In this document: piece by piece, positions 35,764 through 44,501 of the stretch | Layout: every line of letters begins with the position of its first letter | Position numbering within the stretch: the first letter of the stretch is position 1 | Source of the DNA: Bacteroidales bacterium | Lineage (GTDB): Bacteria; Bacteroidota; Bacteroidia; Bacteroidales; 4484-276 | Length of the DNA: 52,560 bases | Direction: 5' to 3' | Assembly (NCBI GenBank): GCA_014860585.1 | Contig: JACZJL010000153.1 | Location: 1-52,560, forward strand | The notes under the pieces: generated by a model | Seen by the model: the letters and a program-made list of their open reading frames with translations, nothing else | Told to the model about the DNA's origin: nothing | Databases searched by the model: none | Program-made: the position numbers and the translations under genes

Positions 35764-37884
35764 TCAATACTTCGGTTTAAACTTCATGTTATAAAAAAGG
35801 AAAGAGTATATGTCAGCATATTCGTCAATGATCTTTGACGTAGGCTTTCCAGCACCATGACCTGCCTTTGTTTCAATCCTGATCAGCGTCGGATTACTGC
35901 ATCCCTGGTGTTCCTGCAATGAAGCAATGAATTTGAAAGAGTGGGCCGGAACTACGCGGTCGTCATGATCGGCTGTAGTGACTAGGGTTGCCGGGTAGCA
36001 GGTTCCAAATTGAAGGTTATGCAACGGAGAATATTTTATCAGGTATGCAAATTCATCTGCCACATCGCTTTTGCCATAATCCGTAGCCCAGGCCCAACCG
36101 ATGGTAAAAAGGTGGTAACGTAGCATATCGAGGACCCCCACAGCTGGCAAAGCCACTTTGATCAGGTCAGGACGTTGGGTCATCACAGCACCTACGAGCA
36201 ATCCGCCATTTGAACCTCCCTGAATGGCAAGGTATTCGGGCGAAGTATAAAGATTGTCGATCAGGTATTCGGCAGCAGCAATGAAGTCATCAAATACGTT
36301 TTGTTTTCGCTCTTTGGTTCCGGACTCGTGCCACTCTTTACCAAATTCGCCACCTCCTCTGAGGTTCGGCATGGCAAAGACACCCCCCTGCTCCAGAAGA
36401 ATGAGACGGGTTGGGCTGAAACCAGGTGTGAGACTTACATTAAAACCGCCGTAACCGTAAAGTAATGTTGGGTTGTTACCATCCAACTTAATGCCCTTTT
36501 TATGCACGATAAACATTGGGATCTCGGCGCCATCTTTACTCTCGTAAAACACCTGCTTTGTTTCATAGTCAGCTGGAGAGAAGTCGATTTCAGGACTGCG
36601 GTAAACAGTAGATTCATTTTTTTCGATGTCGTACATATAAATCGTAGTCGGAAATGTAAAGGATGTAAAACCATAAAAAGCAGTATTATCCTCCTTCTTA
36701 CCATTAAAACCAGTCATAGTGCCGATGCCGGGAAGGTTTAAATCGCCAACTTTATTGCCAGATAAATCGTAAATAAAAGCCTGGCTGTAAGCATCTTTCA
36801 TATAATCAGCCACTATTTTTCCACCAACAAGTGAAATACCATCCAGCACATCTTCCTGTTCGGGAAGTATCGTTTTCCAGTTTGCAGCATCCCTATTGTT
36901 CGGGTCAATTTCGATTAACTGATATTTCGGCGCATTGTAGTTGGTTTTTACCAACAATTTCCCGTCGAGGTCATCTATTACTGTAAAATCATGATCAAAT
37001 CCCTGAACAATGCCATCAAAATTTGCATTGGGTTTTGTCAGATTTTTTACATACAAAGAATTGCCGGAGGTACTCTCGGATTCATAAATAATTAAAAATT
37101 GCTCATCATCCGTAACATCAGCAGCATAATTGCGCAAGGGATATTCTTTATTCTCAAAAATCAACACGTCTTCCGACTGTTCTGTTCCAATTTTATGATA
37201 AAACACTTTGTGGAACTCGTTTTTACCTGATAATTCACTTCCAGTCGGCTCATCATAGCGGCTATAGTAAAATCCATCGCCCTGCCATGAAATTCCTGAA
37301 AATTTGATCCATAAAAGGTGGTCTGCAAGCGTTACTCCAGACTCGATCTCCATCACGTAAATTTCGTTCCAGTCAGAGCCGCCTCTTGAAATTCCGAAGG
37401 CCAGGTATTTTCCATCTTTTGATACGTCATAGTTGGAAAGCGCCACTGTTCCATCTTCTGATAGCAGATTTGGATCAAGCAGCACACGAGCGTCATCCTC
37501 GAGGCTTTCCTGAACATAGAGCACACTTTGGTTCTGCATTCCGTCATTTTTAAAATAGAAATAGCGGTCACCTTTCTTGAAAGTCACGCTAAACTTGGGA
37601 TAATCCCAGATTTTTGTCAAACGATTTTTAATGTCTTCCCTGAAAGGAATCTGGTTGAGATAGCCGAATGTGACTTTGTTCTGAGCCTCAACCCAGGCTG
37701 CTGTTTCTTCCGACTTATCATCTTCGAGCCAACGATAAGGGTCGGCTATTGTCGTCCCGTGGTAATCATCGGTTACATCCTGTTTTTTGGTTTCCGGATA
37801 GCTAACACTGACCGGTTGTTGACAACTTTGCATGATAATCATTCCTGCAATCATTAGTAAAGAGATTAATTTACTCATTTTCAT
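35764..37884 (-). CDS. Prolyl oligopeptidase family serine peptidase, lipoprotein
   Basis: This 706-residue protein cleaves after proline in short peptides (S9A family). A lipobox at Cys21 (MIIMQSC) places it in the cell envelope. After an N-terminal DPYRWLED motif (residues 48-55) comes a beta-propeller (about 75-430) and a C-terminal alpha/beta hydrolase domain. The catalytic Ser558 is in GGSNGG, the Asp in TADHDDRV (residues 637-644), and His676 in KAGHGAGK. The length matches the family. It begins at ATG 37884 or 37878. It has its own promoter and is separate from the T9SS gene downstream. A role in peptide utilisation is likely. Confidence 0.95.
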   Translation of the reverse strand: MKMSKLISLLMIAGMIIMQSCQQPVSVSYPETKKQDVTDDYHGTTIADPYRWLEDDKSEETAAWVEAQNKVTFGYLNQIPFREDIKNRLTKIWDYPKFSVTFKKGDRYFYFKNDGMQNQSVLYVQESLEDDARVLLDPNLLSEDGTVALSNYDVSKDGKYLAFGISRGGSDWNEIYVMEIESGVTLADHLLWIKFSGISWQGDGFYYSRYDEPTGSELSGKNEFHKVFYHKIGTEQSEDVLIFENKEYPLRNYAADVTDDEQFLIIYESESTSGNSLYVKNLTKPNANFDGIVQGFDHDFTVIDDLDGKLLVKTNYNAPKYQLIEIDPNNRDAANWKTILPEQEDVLDGISLVGGKIVADYMKDAYSQAFIYDLSGNKVGDLNLPGIGTMTGFNGKKEDNTAFYGFTSFTFPTTIYMYDIEKNESTVYRSPEIDFSPADYETKQVFYESKDGAEIPMFIVHKKGIKLDGNNPTLLYGYGGFNVSLTPGFSPTRLILLEQGGVFAMPNLRGGGEFGKEWHESGTKERKQNVFDDFIAAAEYLIDNLYTSPEYLAIQGGSNGGLLVGAVMTQRPDLIKVALPAVGVLDMLRYHLFTIGWAWATDYGKSDVADEFAYLIKYSPLHNLQFGTCYPATLVTTADHDDRVVPAHSFKFIASLQEHQGCSNPTLIRIETKAGHGAGKPTSKIIDEYADIYSFLFYNMKFKPKY

Positions 37885-37932
37885 TTTGTTAAATCTTTAA
37901 TAGTTTAAAATACAAAAATTTATTCTGCATTG

Positions 37933-37961
37933 CAAAAATAATAGAAATAAAACTAACCCAA
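37933..37961 (-). promoter_or_regulatory. Promoter for the prolyl oligopeptidase gene
   Basis: On the minus strand TTG (37961-37959) and TATTTTTG (37940-37933) are 18 bases apart. The ATG at 37884 is 48 bases downstream. Confidence 0.65.
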
Positions 37962-38430
37962 GTCTTTTTGTAACCTTCAGGGATTAACTTTCAACATGTC
38001 AATTTCTTACACATTTAAGGAACAGGTTTGTCGTTACGCTAATGCCGATAAAGATTGAATTACAGTTTGTTATAACACAGGAGCACGAATAAAAATGATC
38101 TGGAACTTCCTCATTGCAATTGTTCTTGTAAAAATTTCCTGTTACATTTCTGGAGCAGGAATTATCCGACGCGAGACACAAGGCTAGACCCGTAAGGCAT
38201 CCATATATGGCATTGCTGCAAACAAACCCACCAAAAAGTGGGCTGATTTTTATCTGGTTACAAAACTAAATTTGTGAAAAACGTGGGCTGTTACCACTGC
38301 CTGTTTTTATTGAAAAAGAAAAAAGGCGATCACAAATGCTCATCATTGAGTTTTTTAGTCGGTATTCAAATAAATCAATTTGATCACTGCGTTTAGCATT
38401 TCTTAACACGGTGGCGTGCCTCATTTTGAG

Positions 38431-38438
38431 TACTTTTG
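38431..38438 (+). promoter_or_regulatory. -7 box for the aconitase operon
   Basis: TACTTTTG followed by CGC lies 27 bases before the ATG at 38466. No TTG was found at the usual -33 position. Confidence 0.5.
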
Positions 38439-38465
38439 CGCAAAATTCTAAAACACAAAACAATT

Positions 38466-40733
38466 ATGTTATTCGATCTCGATTTGATTAAAAAAGTATA
38501 TCAAGGATTTCCTGAGAAAGTAAATGAAGCCCGTAAAAAGCTGGGCAGACCACTTACATTAACCGAAAAAATCCTTTACGCACACCTGTGGGATTACCTG
38601 CCAGAAAAGGAATTCAGGCGTGGTGTAGACTATGTGGATTTTGCCCCCGACCGTGTAGCCATGCAGGATGCCACAGCGCAAATGGCATTGCTTCAGTTCA
38701 TGCAGGCCGGCAGAAGTAAAGTGGCAGTGCCATCTACCGTGCATTGCGACCACCTTATTCAGGCTAAAGTTGGCGCCAAAGAAGACCTGCAGGTAGCTAA
38801 AGATGCCAACAAAGAAGTTTTTGACTTTCTTGCTTCAGTTTCAAATAAATATGGTATTGGTTTCTGGAAACCCGGCGCCGGAATCATCCACCAGGTTGTT
38901 TTAGAGAATTACGCTTTCCCGGGTGGGATGATGATAGGAACGGATTCGCATACTGTAAATGCAGGCGGTTTGGGAATGGTAGCCATCGGAGTTGGAGGGG
39001 CCGATGCTGTAGATGTGATGGCAGGCATGGCCTGGGAGCTGAAAATGCCAAAGCTCATTGGTGTAAAACTCACGGGAAAGTTGAGCGGATGGACGGCCTC
39101 TAAAGACATTATTTTAAAAGTTGCCGGAATACTGACGGTAAAAGGTGGAACCGGCGCCATTGTGGAATATTTCGGGCCGGGAGCCAAAACGCTGAGCTGC
39201 ACAGGAAAAGGAACCATTTGTAATATGGGCGCTGAAATAGGAGCTACAACCTCAGTGTTTGGTTATGATGGCAAAATGGCTGACTATCTCAGAGGCACAG
39301 GACGGGAACCCGTGGCTGATGAAGCCGACAAAATCGCTGAGCACCTGACTGCCGACCCTGAAGTATACAACGATCCCTTGAAATACTTTGATCAGGTCAT
39401 AGAGATTGACCTTTCGACACTTGAGCCTCACATTAACGGACCATTTACACCCGATTTAGCCACCCCGGTGTCTGAATTTGCCAAAATGGTAAAAATGAAT
39501 GGCTGGCCTGAAAAACTTGAGGTTGGCCTGATTGGTTCATGTACAAATTCCTCTTATGAGGACATTACCCGGGCTGCATCGGTCGCTAAACAAGCACTGG
39601 ATAATGAGCTGGAGGTAAAATCAGAATACACGGTAACACCCGGTTCAGAGCAGGTGCGCTACACCGTTGAGAGGGATGGATATCTCGATATTTTTGAAAA
39701 AATCGGAGGTGTGGTGCTTGCCAATGCCTGTGGCCCATGTATTGGCCAGTGGGCTCGTCATGGTGCTGATAAGAAAGAAAAAAACTCCATCATGACCTCC
39801 TTCAACCGGAATTTTGCCAAACGCAATGACGGTAATCCAAATACCCATGGCTTCGTTGCTTCACCAGAAATTGTCACTGCTTTTGCGATTGCCGGAACAC
39901 TGGATTTCAACCCGATGACTGATTTCCTCATCAATAAAAAGGGAGCAAAAATAAAACTGAAAGAGCCGCAGGGCATCGAAATGCCGCTAAATGGCTTTGC
40001 TGTGGAAGACAACGGTTACCATTCGCCGGCTGAAGATGGAAGCCGCATAGAAGTCATTGTTGACCCGAAATCTGACCGCCTGCAATTACTTGAAGGATTC
40101 CCGGCCTGGGACGGACAGGATATGAAGGGATTGAAATTGCTGATCAAGGCAGCCGGCAAGTGCACTACCGACCATATTTCGATGGCTGGCCCCTGGTTAC
40201 GTTATCGTGGTCACCTTGACAATATATCGAACAATATGCTGATTGGTGCTATAAATGCATTCAACGGTAAAACCAATGAAATCAAAAACCAACTGACAGG
40301 CAAATATGATGAAGTTCCTGCTGCGGCAAGGCATTACAAAGCAAATGGAATTGGTTCAGTTGTGGTTGGAGATGAGAATTATGGGGAAGGTTCATCCCGG
40401 GAACATGCAGCCATGGAACCCCGGTTCCTCGGTGTGAAAGCGGTACTTGTCCGGAGTTTTGCACGTATTCACGAAACCAACCTTAAGAAACAAGGGATGC
40501 TGGCGCTCACTTTTGCCAATAAGGAGGATTACCTGAAGATAAAGGAAGATGACACCATCGACATCATCGGTTTAAAGGAATTTGCTCCCGGTAAACCACT
40601 CATGATAAAACTCCATCATTCTGACAGTACGAGTGAGCAATTCCCCGTAAACCATACTTACTCTGATGTTCAGATCGGCTGGTTTAAAGCCGGGTCGGCA
40701 CTCAATCTCATTAAAGAACAATCGAAAAAATAA
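38466..40733 (+). CDS. Aconitate hydratase
   Basis: This 755-residue enzyme interconverts citrate and isocitrate in the cytoplasm. The ATG at 38466 gives [10 protein letters not shown]; a TTG upstream at 38436 would overlap the -7 box and is rejected. The three Cys ligands of the [4Fe-4S] cluster are Cys359 (IGSCTNSS), Cys422 and Cys425 (ACGPCIGQW), spaced as in mitochondrial-type aconitase (358, 421, 424 in the pig enzyme). Other marks are [21 protein letters not shown] and the swivel-domain [15 protein letters not shown]. The length and pattern fit the mitochondrial-like aconitases of Bacteroidota. A reductase gene follows after 12 bases in the same operon. Confidence 0.96.
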   Translation: MLFDLDLIKKVYQGFPEKVNEARKKLGRPLTLTEKILYAHLWDYLPEKEFRRGVDYVDFAPDRVAMQDATAQMALLQFMQAGRSKVAVPSTVHCDHLIQAKVGAKEDLQVAKDANKEVFDFLASVSNKYGIGFWKPGAGIIHQVVLENYAFPGGMMIGTDSHTVNAGGLGMVAIGVGGADAVDVMAGMAWELKMPKLIGVKLTGKLSGWTASKDIILKVAGILTVKGGTGAIVEYFGPGAKTLSCTGKGTICNMGAEIGATTSVFGYDGKMADYLRGTGREPVADEADKIAEHLTADPEVYNDPLKYFDQVIEIDLSTLEPHINGPFTPDLATPVSEFAKMVKMNGWPEKLEVGLIGSCTNSSYEDITRAASVAKQALDNELEVKSEYTVTPGSEQVRYTVERDGYLDIFEKIGGVVLANACGPCIGQWARHGADKKEKNSIMTSFNRNFAKRNDGNPNTHGFVASPEIVTAFAIAGTLDFNPMTDFLINKKGAKIKLKEPQGIEMPLNGFAVEDNGYHSPAEDGSRIEVIVDPKSDRLQLLEGFPAWDGQDMKGLKLLIKAAGKCTTDHISMAGPWLRYRGHLDNISNNMLIGAINAFNGKTNEIKNQLTGKYDEVPAAARHYKANGIGSVVVGDENYGEGSSREHAAMEPRFLGVKAVLVRSFARIHETNLKKQGMLALTFANKEDYLKIKEDDTIDIIGLKEFAPGKPLMIKLHHSDSTSEQFPVNHTYSDVQIGWFKAGSALNLIKEQSKK

Positions 40734-40745
40734 CCTCTAAAAACC

Positions 40746-41489
40746 ATGAACAGATTAAAAGATAAAATAGCCATAATCACTGGTGGAGCAGATGGAATTG
40801 GTAAAGCCATCTCCGGGCGGTTTGCAGCAGAAGGTGCTGTGGCCTGCATCTGGGATATTCAAAGGGAAAAAGGACTTACACTTGCCGTCGAAATTGTAAA
40901 AACCGGTGGTAAAGCCGCTTTCTTTCAGGTAGATACTGCAAATTTCGACCAGGTTGAAGAAGCGACCAAACAAATCATCGAACAGTATGGAAAAATAGAC
41001 ATCCTGATCAATAATGCCGGAATTACCCGCGATGCCACTTTTCGTAAAATGACTCACGAGCAATGGAACCAGGTGCTGGACGTAAATCTCACAGGTGTGT
41101 TCAATTGTACCAAAGCCATCGTTCCGTTTATGCTGGACAAAGGTTATGGAAGAATCGTAAATGCATCTTCCGTGGTTGGCATTTACGGAAATTTTGGCCA
41201 GACGAATTATGTGGCTACAAAAGCTGCAATCATCGGTATGACCAAAACGTGGGCACGTGAATTTGGCCGGAAAGGAATCACTGTAAACGCAGTTGCACCC
41301 GGATTTACGATGACTGATATGGTTGCCAAAATGCCGGAAAACATCCTCGAAGCCATGAAAGCAAAAGTACCACTCGGACGACTGGCTACACCCGAAGAAA
41401 TGGCTTCGGTTTATCTCTTCCTTTGCTCTGATGAAGCCAATTACATCAACGGACATACGCTCAGCGTGGATGGAGGAATGACGGTTTAG
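40746..41489 (+). CDS. SDR-family 3-oxoacyl-(ACP/CoA) reductase, FabG/PhaB-like
   Basis: This 247-residue short-chain dehydrogenase reduces a 3-oxoacyl thioester with NAD(P)H. Visible marks are the nucleotide-binding TGGADGIG (12-19), NNAG (89-92), the catalytic Asn114, Ser142, Tyr155 and Lys159 (NYVATKA), and a C-terminal GHTLSVDGG. The segment IYGNFGQTNYVATKA, followed by GMTKTWAREF, resembles acetoacetyl-CoA reductases (PhaB) as much as FabG, so the carrier (ACP or CoA) is open. No other fatty-acid-synthesis gene is adjacent, except the KAS III-like gene 242 bases downstream. It is probably co-transcribed with aconitase, which is an unusual pairing. Confidence 0.9.
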   Translation: MNRLKDKIAIITGGADGIGKAISGRFAAEGAVACIWDIQREKGLTLAVEIVKTGGKAAFFQVDTANFDQVEEATKQIIEQYGKIDILINNAGITRDATFRKMTHEQWNQVLDVNLTGVFNCTKAIVPFMLDKGYGRIVNASSVVGIYGNFGQTNYVATKAAIIGMTKTWAREFGRKGITVNAVAPGFTMTDMVAKMPENILEAMKAKVPLGRLATPEEMASVYLFLCSDEANYINGHTLSVDGGMTV

Positions 41490-41731
41490 CAATTGATGTA
41501 CACTGAGCAAAACCTTCATTTACTAATCCTGCGGGATCATAAACTCTTAAAAACGGTTTTACCCAAATTCAGTGGTGATAAATGTTTTATTGATTGGTTG
41601 TTGAAAATTTACTCATAGAATAAAAAACCTTATAAAATGAAAACAACACGAAAACTAATACTAAAAAAACAGATCCAGGCATTGTGAAATAAAATCAAAT
41701 TAGCAGGTTCAAGCTAAAAAATTCCATTTAC

Positions 41732-42724
41732 ATGAAAAGAAACGCCTTTATTCACTCGAGTGGGATTTATGTTCCCGAGAGGGTGATTCCAAACAGTTAT
41801 TTCAATACATTACTTGGTGAAGATGTTGATTCCTGGCTTCGCGAAAATGTTGAAATCTATGAACGGCGATGGTGCAGTGAAAATCAGTCAGTAGCCGATC
41901 TGGTGATTGAAGCAGCAGGTAAAGCCATGACCGCCGGAAACGTAAAACCGGAAGAGATAGACTTACTTATTATTTCAACAGACACCCCTGAGTACATATC
42001 ACCTTCGACCGCATCAAAAGTGCAATACAAACTGGGTCTTGTAAATGCAGGTAGTTTTGATGTTAACACCGCATGTGCAGGGTTTGTTACTGCCCTCGAC
42101 ATGGGCGCCAAATACATCCGTGCCGATGAGCACTACAACACGGTCATGGTCGTTGGAGCCTATGCAATGAGCAAATATCTGAACATGAAGAATAAAAATA
42201 CGGTCACATTATTTGCCGATGGTGCAGGCGCGTTCATTCTCAAAACTACTGAGGACAAAAACCGCGGTTTTCTTGCCAGCCAATTGATCACCCGCGGGGA
42301 ATTCTACGATTACATGGGTATATATGGCGGTGGAACAAACCAACCAATAACTGACGAAGTCATAATAAATAAAGGTCATTTGCTCCAGTTTGTCAAAAAA
42401 TTCCCAAAAACCCTGAATCCTGAGATGTGGAGCATGATGAGTCTTACTCTTTGCAACAGGCTTGGAATTACGCCAGACAAGGTAGATCACTACTTTTTGA
42501 CACAAATTAACATCAACAGTATCAGGGAAACGATGGACATCCTCGGCCAACGGCATCAAAAGGCGCAAACCAGCATGCATTATTTTGGCTATACGGGCTC
42601 GGCATGCATCCCACTGGCTTTCCAGGAGCGGCTGGATGCAGGGAAAATCCAAAGAGGAGATCTGGTGTTTTTTATTGGCTCGGGCGGAGGACTGGCTTTT
42701 GCGAGTGCAGCGTTCAGGTATTGA
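41732..42724 (+). CDS. KAS III (FabH)-like thiolase-fold protein with altered active site
   Basis: This 330-residue thiolase-superfamily protein has the length and order of 3-oxoacyl-ACP synthase III. The nucleophile Cys115 is in NTACAGF, and the C-terminal GSGGGLAFASAAFRY end is typical. Two catalytic residues are changed: the HQAN motif is TQIN (257-260), so His is Thr257, and the GNTS motif is GYTG (286-289), so Asn is Tyr287. In FabH this His and Asn support decarboxylation of malonyl-ACP. The protein may therefore do non-decarboxylating acyl transfer or another thioester reaction; this is inference. It lies 242 bases after the reductase and upstream of a symporter and an acyl-CoA ligase. 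Upstream is AT-rich with no clear promoter box. Confidence 0.85.
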   Translation: MKRNAFIHSSGIYVPERVIPNSYFNTLLGEDVDSWLRENVEIYERRWCSENQSVADLVIEAAGKAMTAGNVKPEEIDLLIISTDTPEYISPSTASKVQYKLGLVNAGSFDVNTACAGFVTALDMGAKYIRADEHYNTVMVVGAYAMSKYLNMKNKNTVTLFADGAGAFILKTTEDKNRGFLASQLITRGEFYDYMGIYGGGTNQPITDEVIINKGHLLQFVKKFPKTLNPEMWSMMSLTLCNRLGITPDKVDHYFLTQININSIRETMDILGQRHQKAQTSMHYFGYTGSACIPLAFQERLDAGKIQRGDLVFFIGSGGGLAFASAAFRY

Positions 42725-42825
42725 GAGGAATGGCATTGATGGGCATTCGTTGGAATTGGATGAATAATAAAATAGATCAAAAATGATTTGGAATACAAAA
42801 GTTTCAGTTTATCACGTCAACAATA

Positions 42826-42900
42826 AATGCCAGTTAATGCCGTACGAAGTGCAAATGCCGTCAAAGTGAAATGCCAATTAATGCCGCACGAAGTGCAAAT
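42826..42900 (+). repeat. Direct repeat, 31 bp with 44-bp period
   Basis: Copies at 42826-42856 and 42870-42900 differ at two positions and are separated by 13 bases. Each contains AATGCC twice and a GAAGTGCAAAT end. It lies just upstream of the -7-like box of the symporter. Confidence 0.85.
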
Positions 42901-42926
42901 ACTACGGTAGTAAAATAACTCCTAAG

Positions 42927-42934
42927 TATATTTG
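42927..42934 (+). promoter_or_regulatory. Possible -7 box for the symporter operon
   Basis: TATATTTG matches TAnnTTTG and is 10 bases before the ATG at 42945, implying a very short leader. No TTG was found at the expected distance upstream. Confidence 0.35.
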
Positions 42935-42944
42935 AAACAAAATT

Positions 42945-44501
42945 ATGGCAACACAACCACAAATCATCGGAACCTGGATTTTGATCCTTCTTTATATGGG
43001 GGTTATCCTTTTTTATGTGATACGAGGGGCGCTTAAAATCAGGAATATTACGGACTATGCATTGGGGAGCATTCGGTTTTCTCCGGTAGCTGTCGGTTTG
43101 TCGCTGGCCGCTTCGATGACCAGCGCCGCGACTTTTGTAATTAATCCCGGTTTTATTGCAAACTTCGGTTTATCAGCTTTCATTTCCTACGCTGTCGTTT
43201 TCCCTGCAGGAGCGGTCATTTCACTGATTATCCTCACGAAAAGTTTCAGGAAATACGGCCAGGCAGTTAAAGCGCTGACACTTGCTCAATGGATAGGTAA
43301 ACGATACAACAGCAACGGATATGCACTTTTCATGGCTTTCCTTTCATTGCTTCTCATTTCCTTCATCGTCCTGATCATTGTTGCACTTACGAAAGTTTTG
43401 TCAAAATCGCTGAATGTGGACGAAATATGGGTGCTTGGCGGGCTGATCATTTTTGTTTTTGGTTATATGATGTTTGGTGGCGCCAACTCGATGGTTTACA
43501 CCAACATGATCCAGGCGGTCATTATGCTGGTAGTCGCTTTTATTTTGATGGGTTCTGGTTTGGAACATTTCAGAGAAGGGGTTTCCGGTTTTATTGAAAA
43601 ACTGGCAACTATTGACACACAATTGATTAAAACCAACTATCCTTCCAGTCCGTTATTCAGGGATTTCTATGAAATTATATTTGCACAATTTATTATAGGT
43701 GTAGCTGTAGTCGTTCAGCCACACATTATCACCAAATCATTGCTTCTCAAAGAGGAGCGCGATGTCAATCGTTTTCTTCTGGTTGCGGTCATTGTTGAGA
43801 TTATATTTTTCCTTGTAGTGTTGACCGGCTTTTATGCCCGTCTTTCATTTCCCGACTTGGTCGCCAATGGTGAACCGCTAAGAAACGACGGCATTATACC
43901 GGCCTATGTCGTTGCTGCTTTTGCCGGCAGTAACCTTGCAGTGATTGTCGGGTTGGTGGTTGTTCTGGGACTAATCTCCGCTGGTTTATCTACACTTGAA
44001 GGTCTGATCCAGTCGGTTTCCACGACCATAACCTCGGATATCATTCAACCATTATTCAACAATCACATTAAATCAGAACGCAGTTACATCACCATCAACA
44101 AAGTTTCGATTGCACTTTTGGCTGTAGTTGCTTTTTATATTTCCATCGGGCAATTGACCAACCCGAAACTCAGTGTGGCTATTCTTGCCCAGAACGGAGT
44201 TTATGCTTACTTTTCAGCAGCTTTCATCCCTGTGATTTTCGGAATTTTCTTCCGCCATGTGAACATCAAAGCACCGTTGTTTGCGACAATCACAGCAATT
44301 GTAGTCCACTTCGGGGTTTATTATCTCCTCCCTTATTTCGTAAGCGAGTATAACTGGAGTTTTGGTATTTTTACCAAATATTTACAGGGAACAGTCAGGA
44401 ACCCGGCAATAGCAGCATCATGTGCTATTGTGGTTTCGACAATTGTTGGACTGGCAATTCATTGGAAAAAAAATATAGAGCAATCGTATGTTAACGTTTG
44501 A
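42945..44501 (+). CDS. Sodium:solute symporter (SSS family)
   Basis: This 518-residue inner-membrane protein has about 13 membrane segments. Marks of the SSS family are the first helix break near residues 50-60 (LAASMTSAATFVINPGF) and the segment GLISAGLSTLEGLIQSVSTTI with the Ser/Thr-rich part that in PutP/vSGLT-type carriers takes part in sodium binding. The substrate cannot be told from sequence; organic anions, amino acids and sugars all occur in the family. The stop codon lies inside the next gene, an acyl-CoA ligase (14-base overlap), which suggests a carboxylic acid substrate (inference). Confidence 0.92.
   Translation: MATQPQIIGTWILILLYMGVILFYVIRGALKIRNITDYALGSIRFSPVAVGLSLAASMTSAATFVINPGFIANFGLSAFISYAVVFPAGAVISLIILTKSFRKYGQAVKALTLAQWIGKRYNSNGYALFMAFLSLLLISFIVLIIVALTKVLSKSLNVDEIWVLGGLIIFVFGYMMFGGANSMVYTNMIQAVIMLVVAFILMGSGLEHFREGVSGFIEKLATIDTQLIKTNYPSSPLFRDFYEIIFAQFIIGVAVVVQPHIITKSLLLKEERDVNRFLLVAVIVEIIFFLVVLTGFYARLSFPDLVANGEPLRNDGIIPAYVVAAFAGSNLAVIVGLVVVLGLISAGLSTLEGLIQSVSTTITSDIIQPLFNNHIKSERSYITINKVSIALLAVVAFYISIGQLTNPKLSVAILAQNGVYAYFSAAFIPVIFGIFFRHVNIKAPLFATITAIVVHFGVYYLLPYFVSEYNWSFGIFTKYLQGTVRNPAIAASCAIVVSTIVGLAIHWKKNIEQSYVNV

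Larger units (their letters stand above)
37885..38465. other. Divergent intergenic region peptidase / aconitase
   Basis: These 581 bases hold the peptidase promoter (37933-37961, minus) and the aconitase -7 box (38431-38438). A 30-codon frame at 38095-38187 encodes a hydrophobic peptide, with AGGAG shortly before its ATG; support is weak. A short stem CCCAC/GTGGG followed by ATTTTT lies at 38227-38250. No RNA gene was recognised. Confidence 0.5.

Noticed and set aside
38227-38250. Short stem CCCAC/GTGGG with ATTTTT as a terminator
   Set aside because: Only five base pairs and no gene ends nearby on that strand.
38436-38465. TTG start giving a longer aconitase
   Set aside because: The TTG is inside the TACTTTTG -7 box, and the family N-terminus fits the ATG at 38466.
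40755-41519. 254-codon frame opposite the FabG/PhaB-like reductase
   Set aside because: The plus-strand frame has all SDR motifs; the opposite one is a shadow with low-complexity content.
41638-41688. 16-codon frame MKTTRKLILKKQIQAL in the gap before the KAS III-like gene
   Set aside because: Too short, no ribosome site and no known leader-peptide pattern; it may be chance in an AT-rich region.
42209-42736. 175-codon minus frame opposite the KAS III-like gene
   Set aside because: It lies on the antisense strand of a gene with clear thiolase-fold motifs.
42826-42900. CRISPR array
   Set aside because: Only two imperfect copies with a 13-base spacer and no cas genes.
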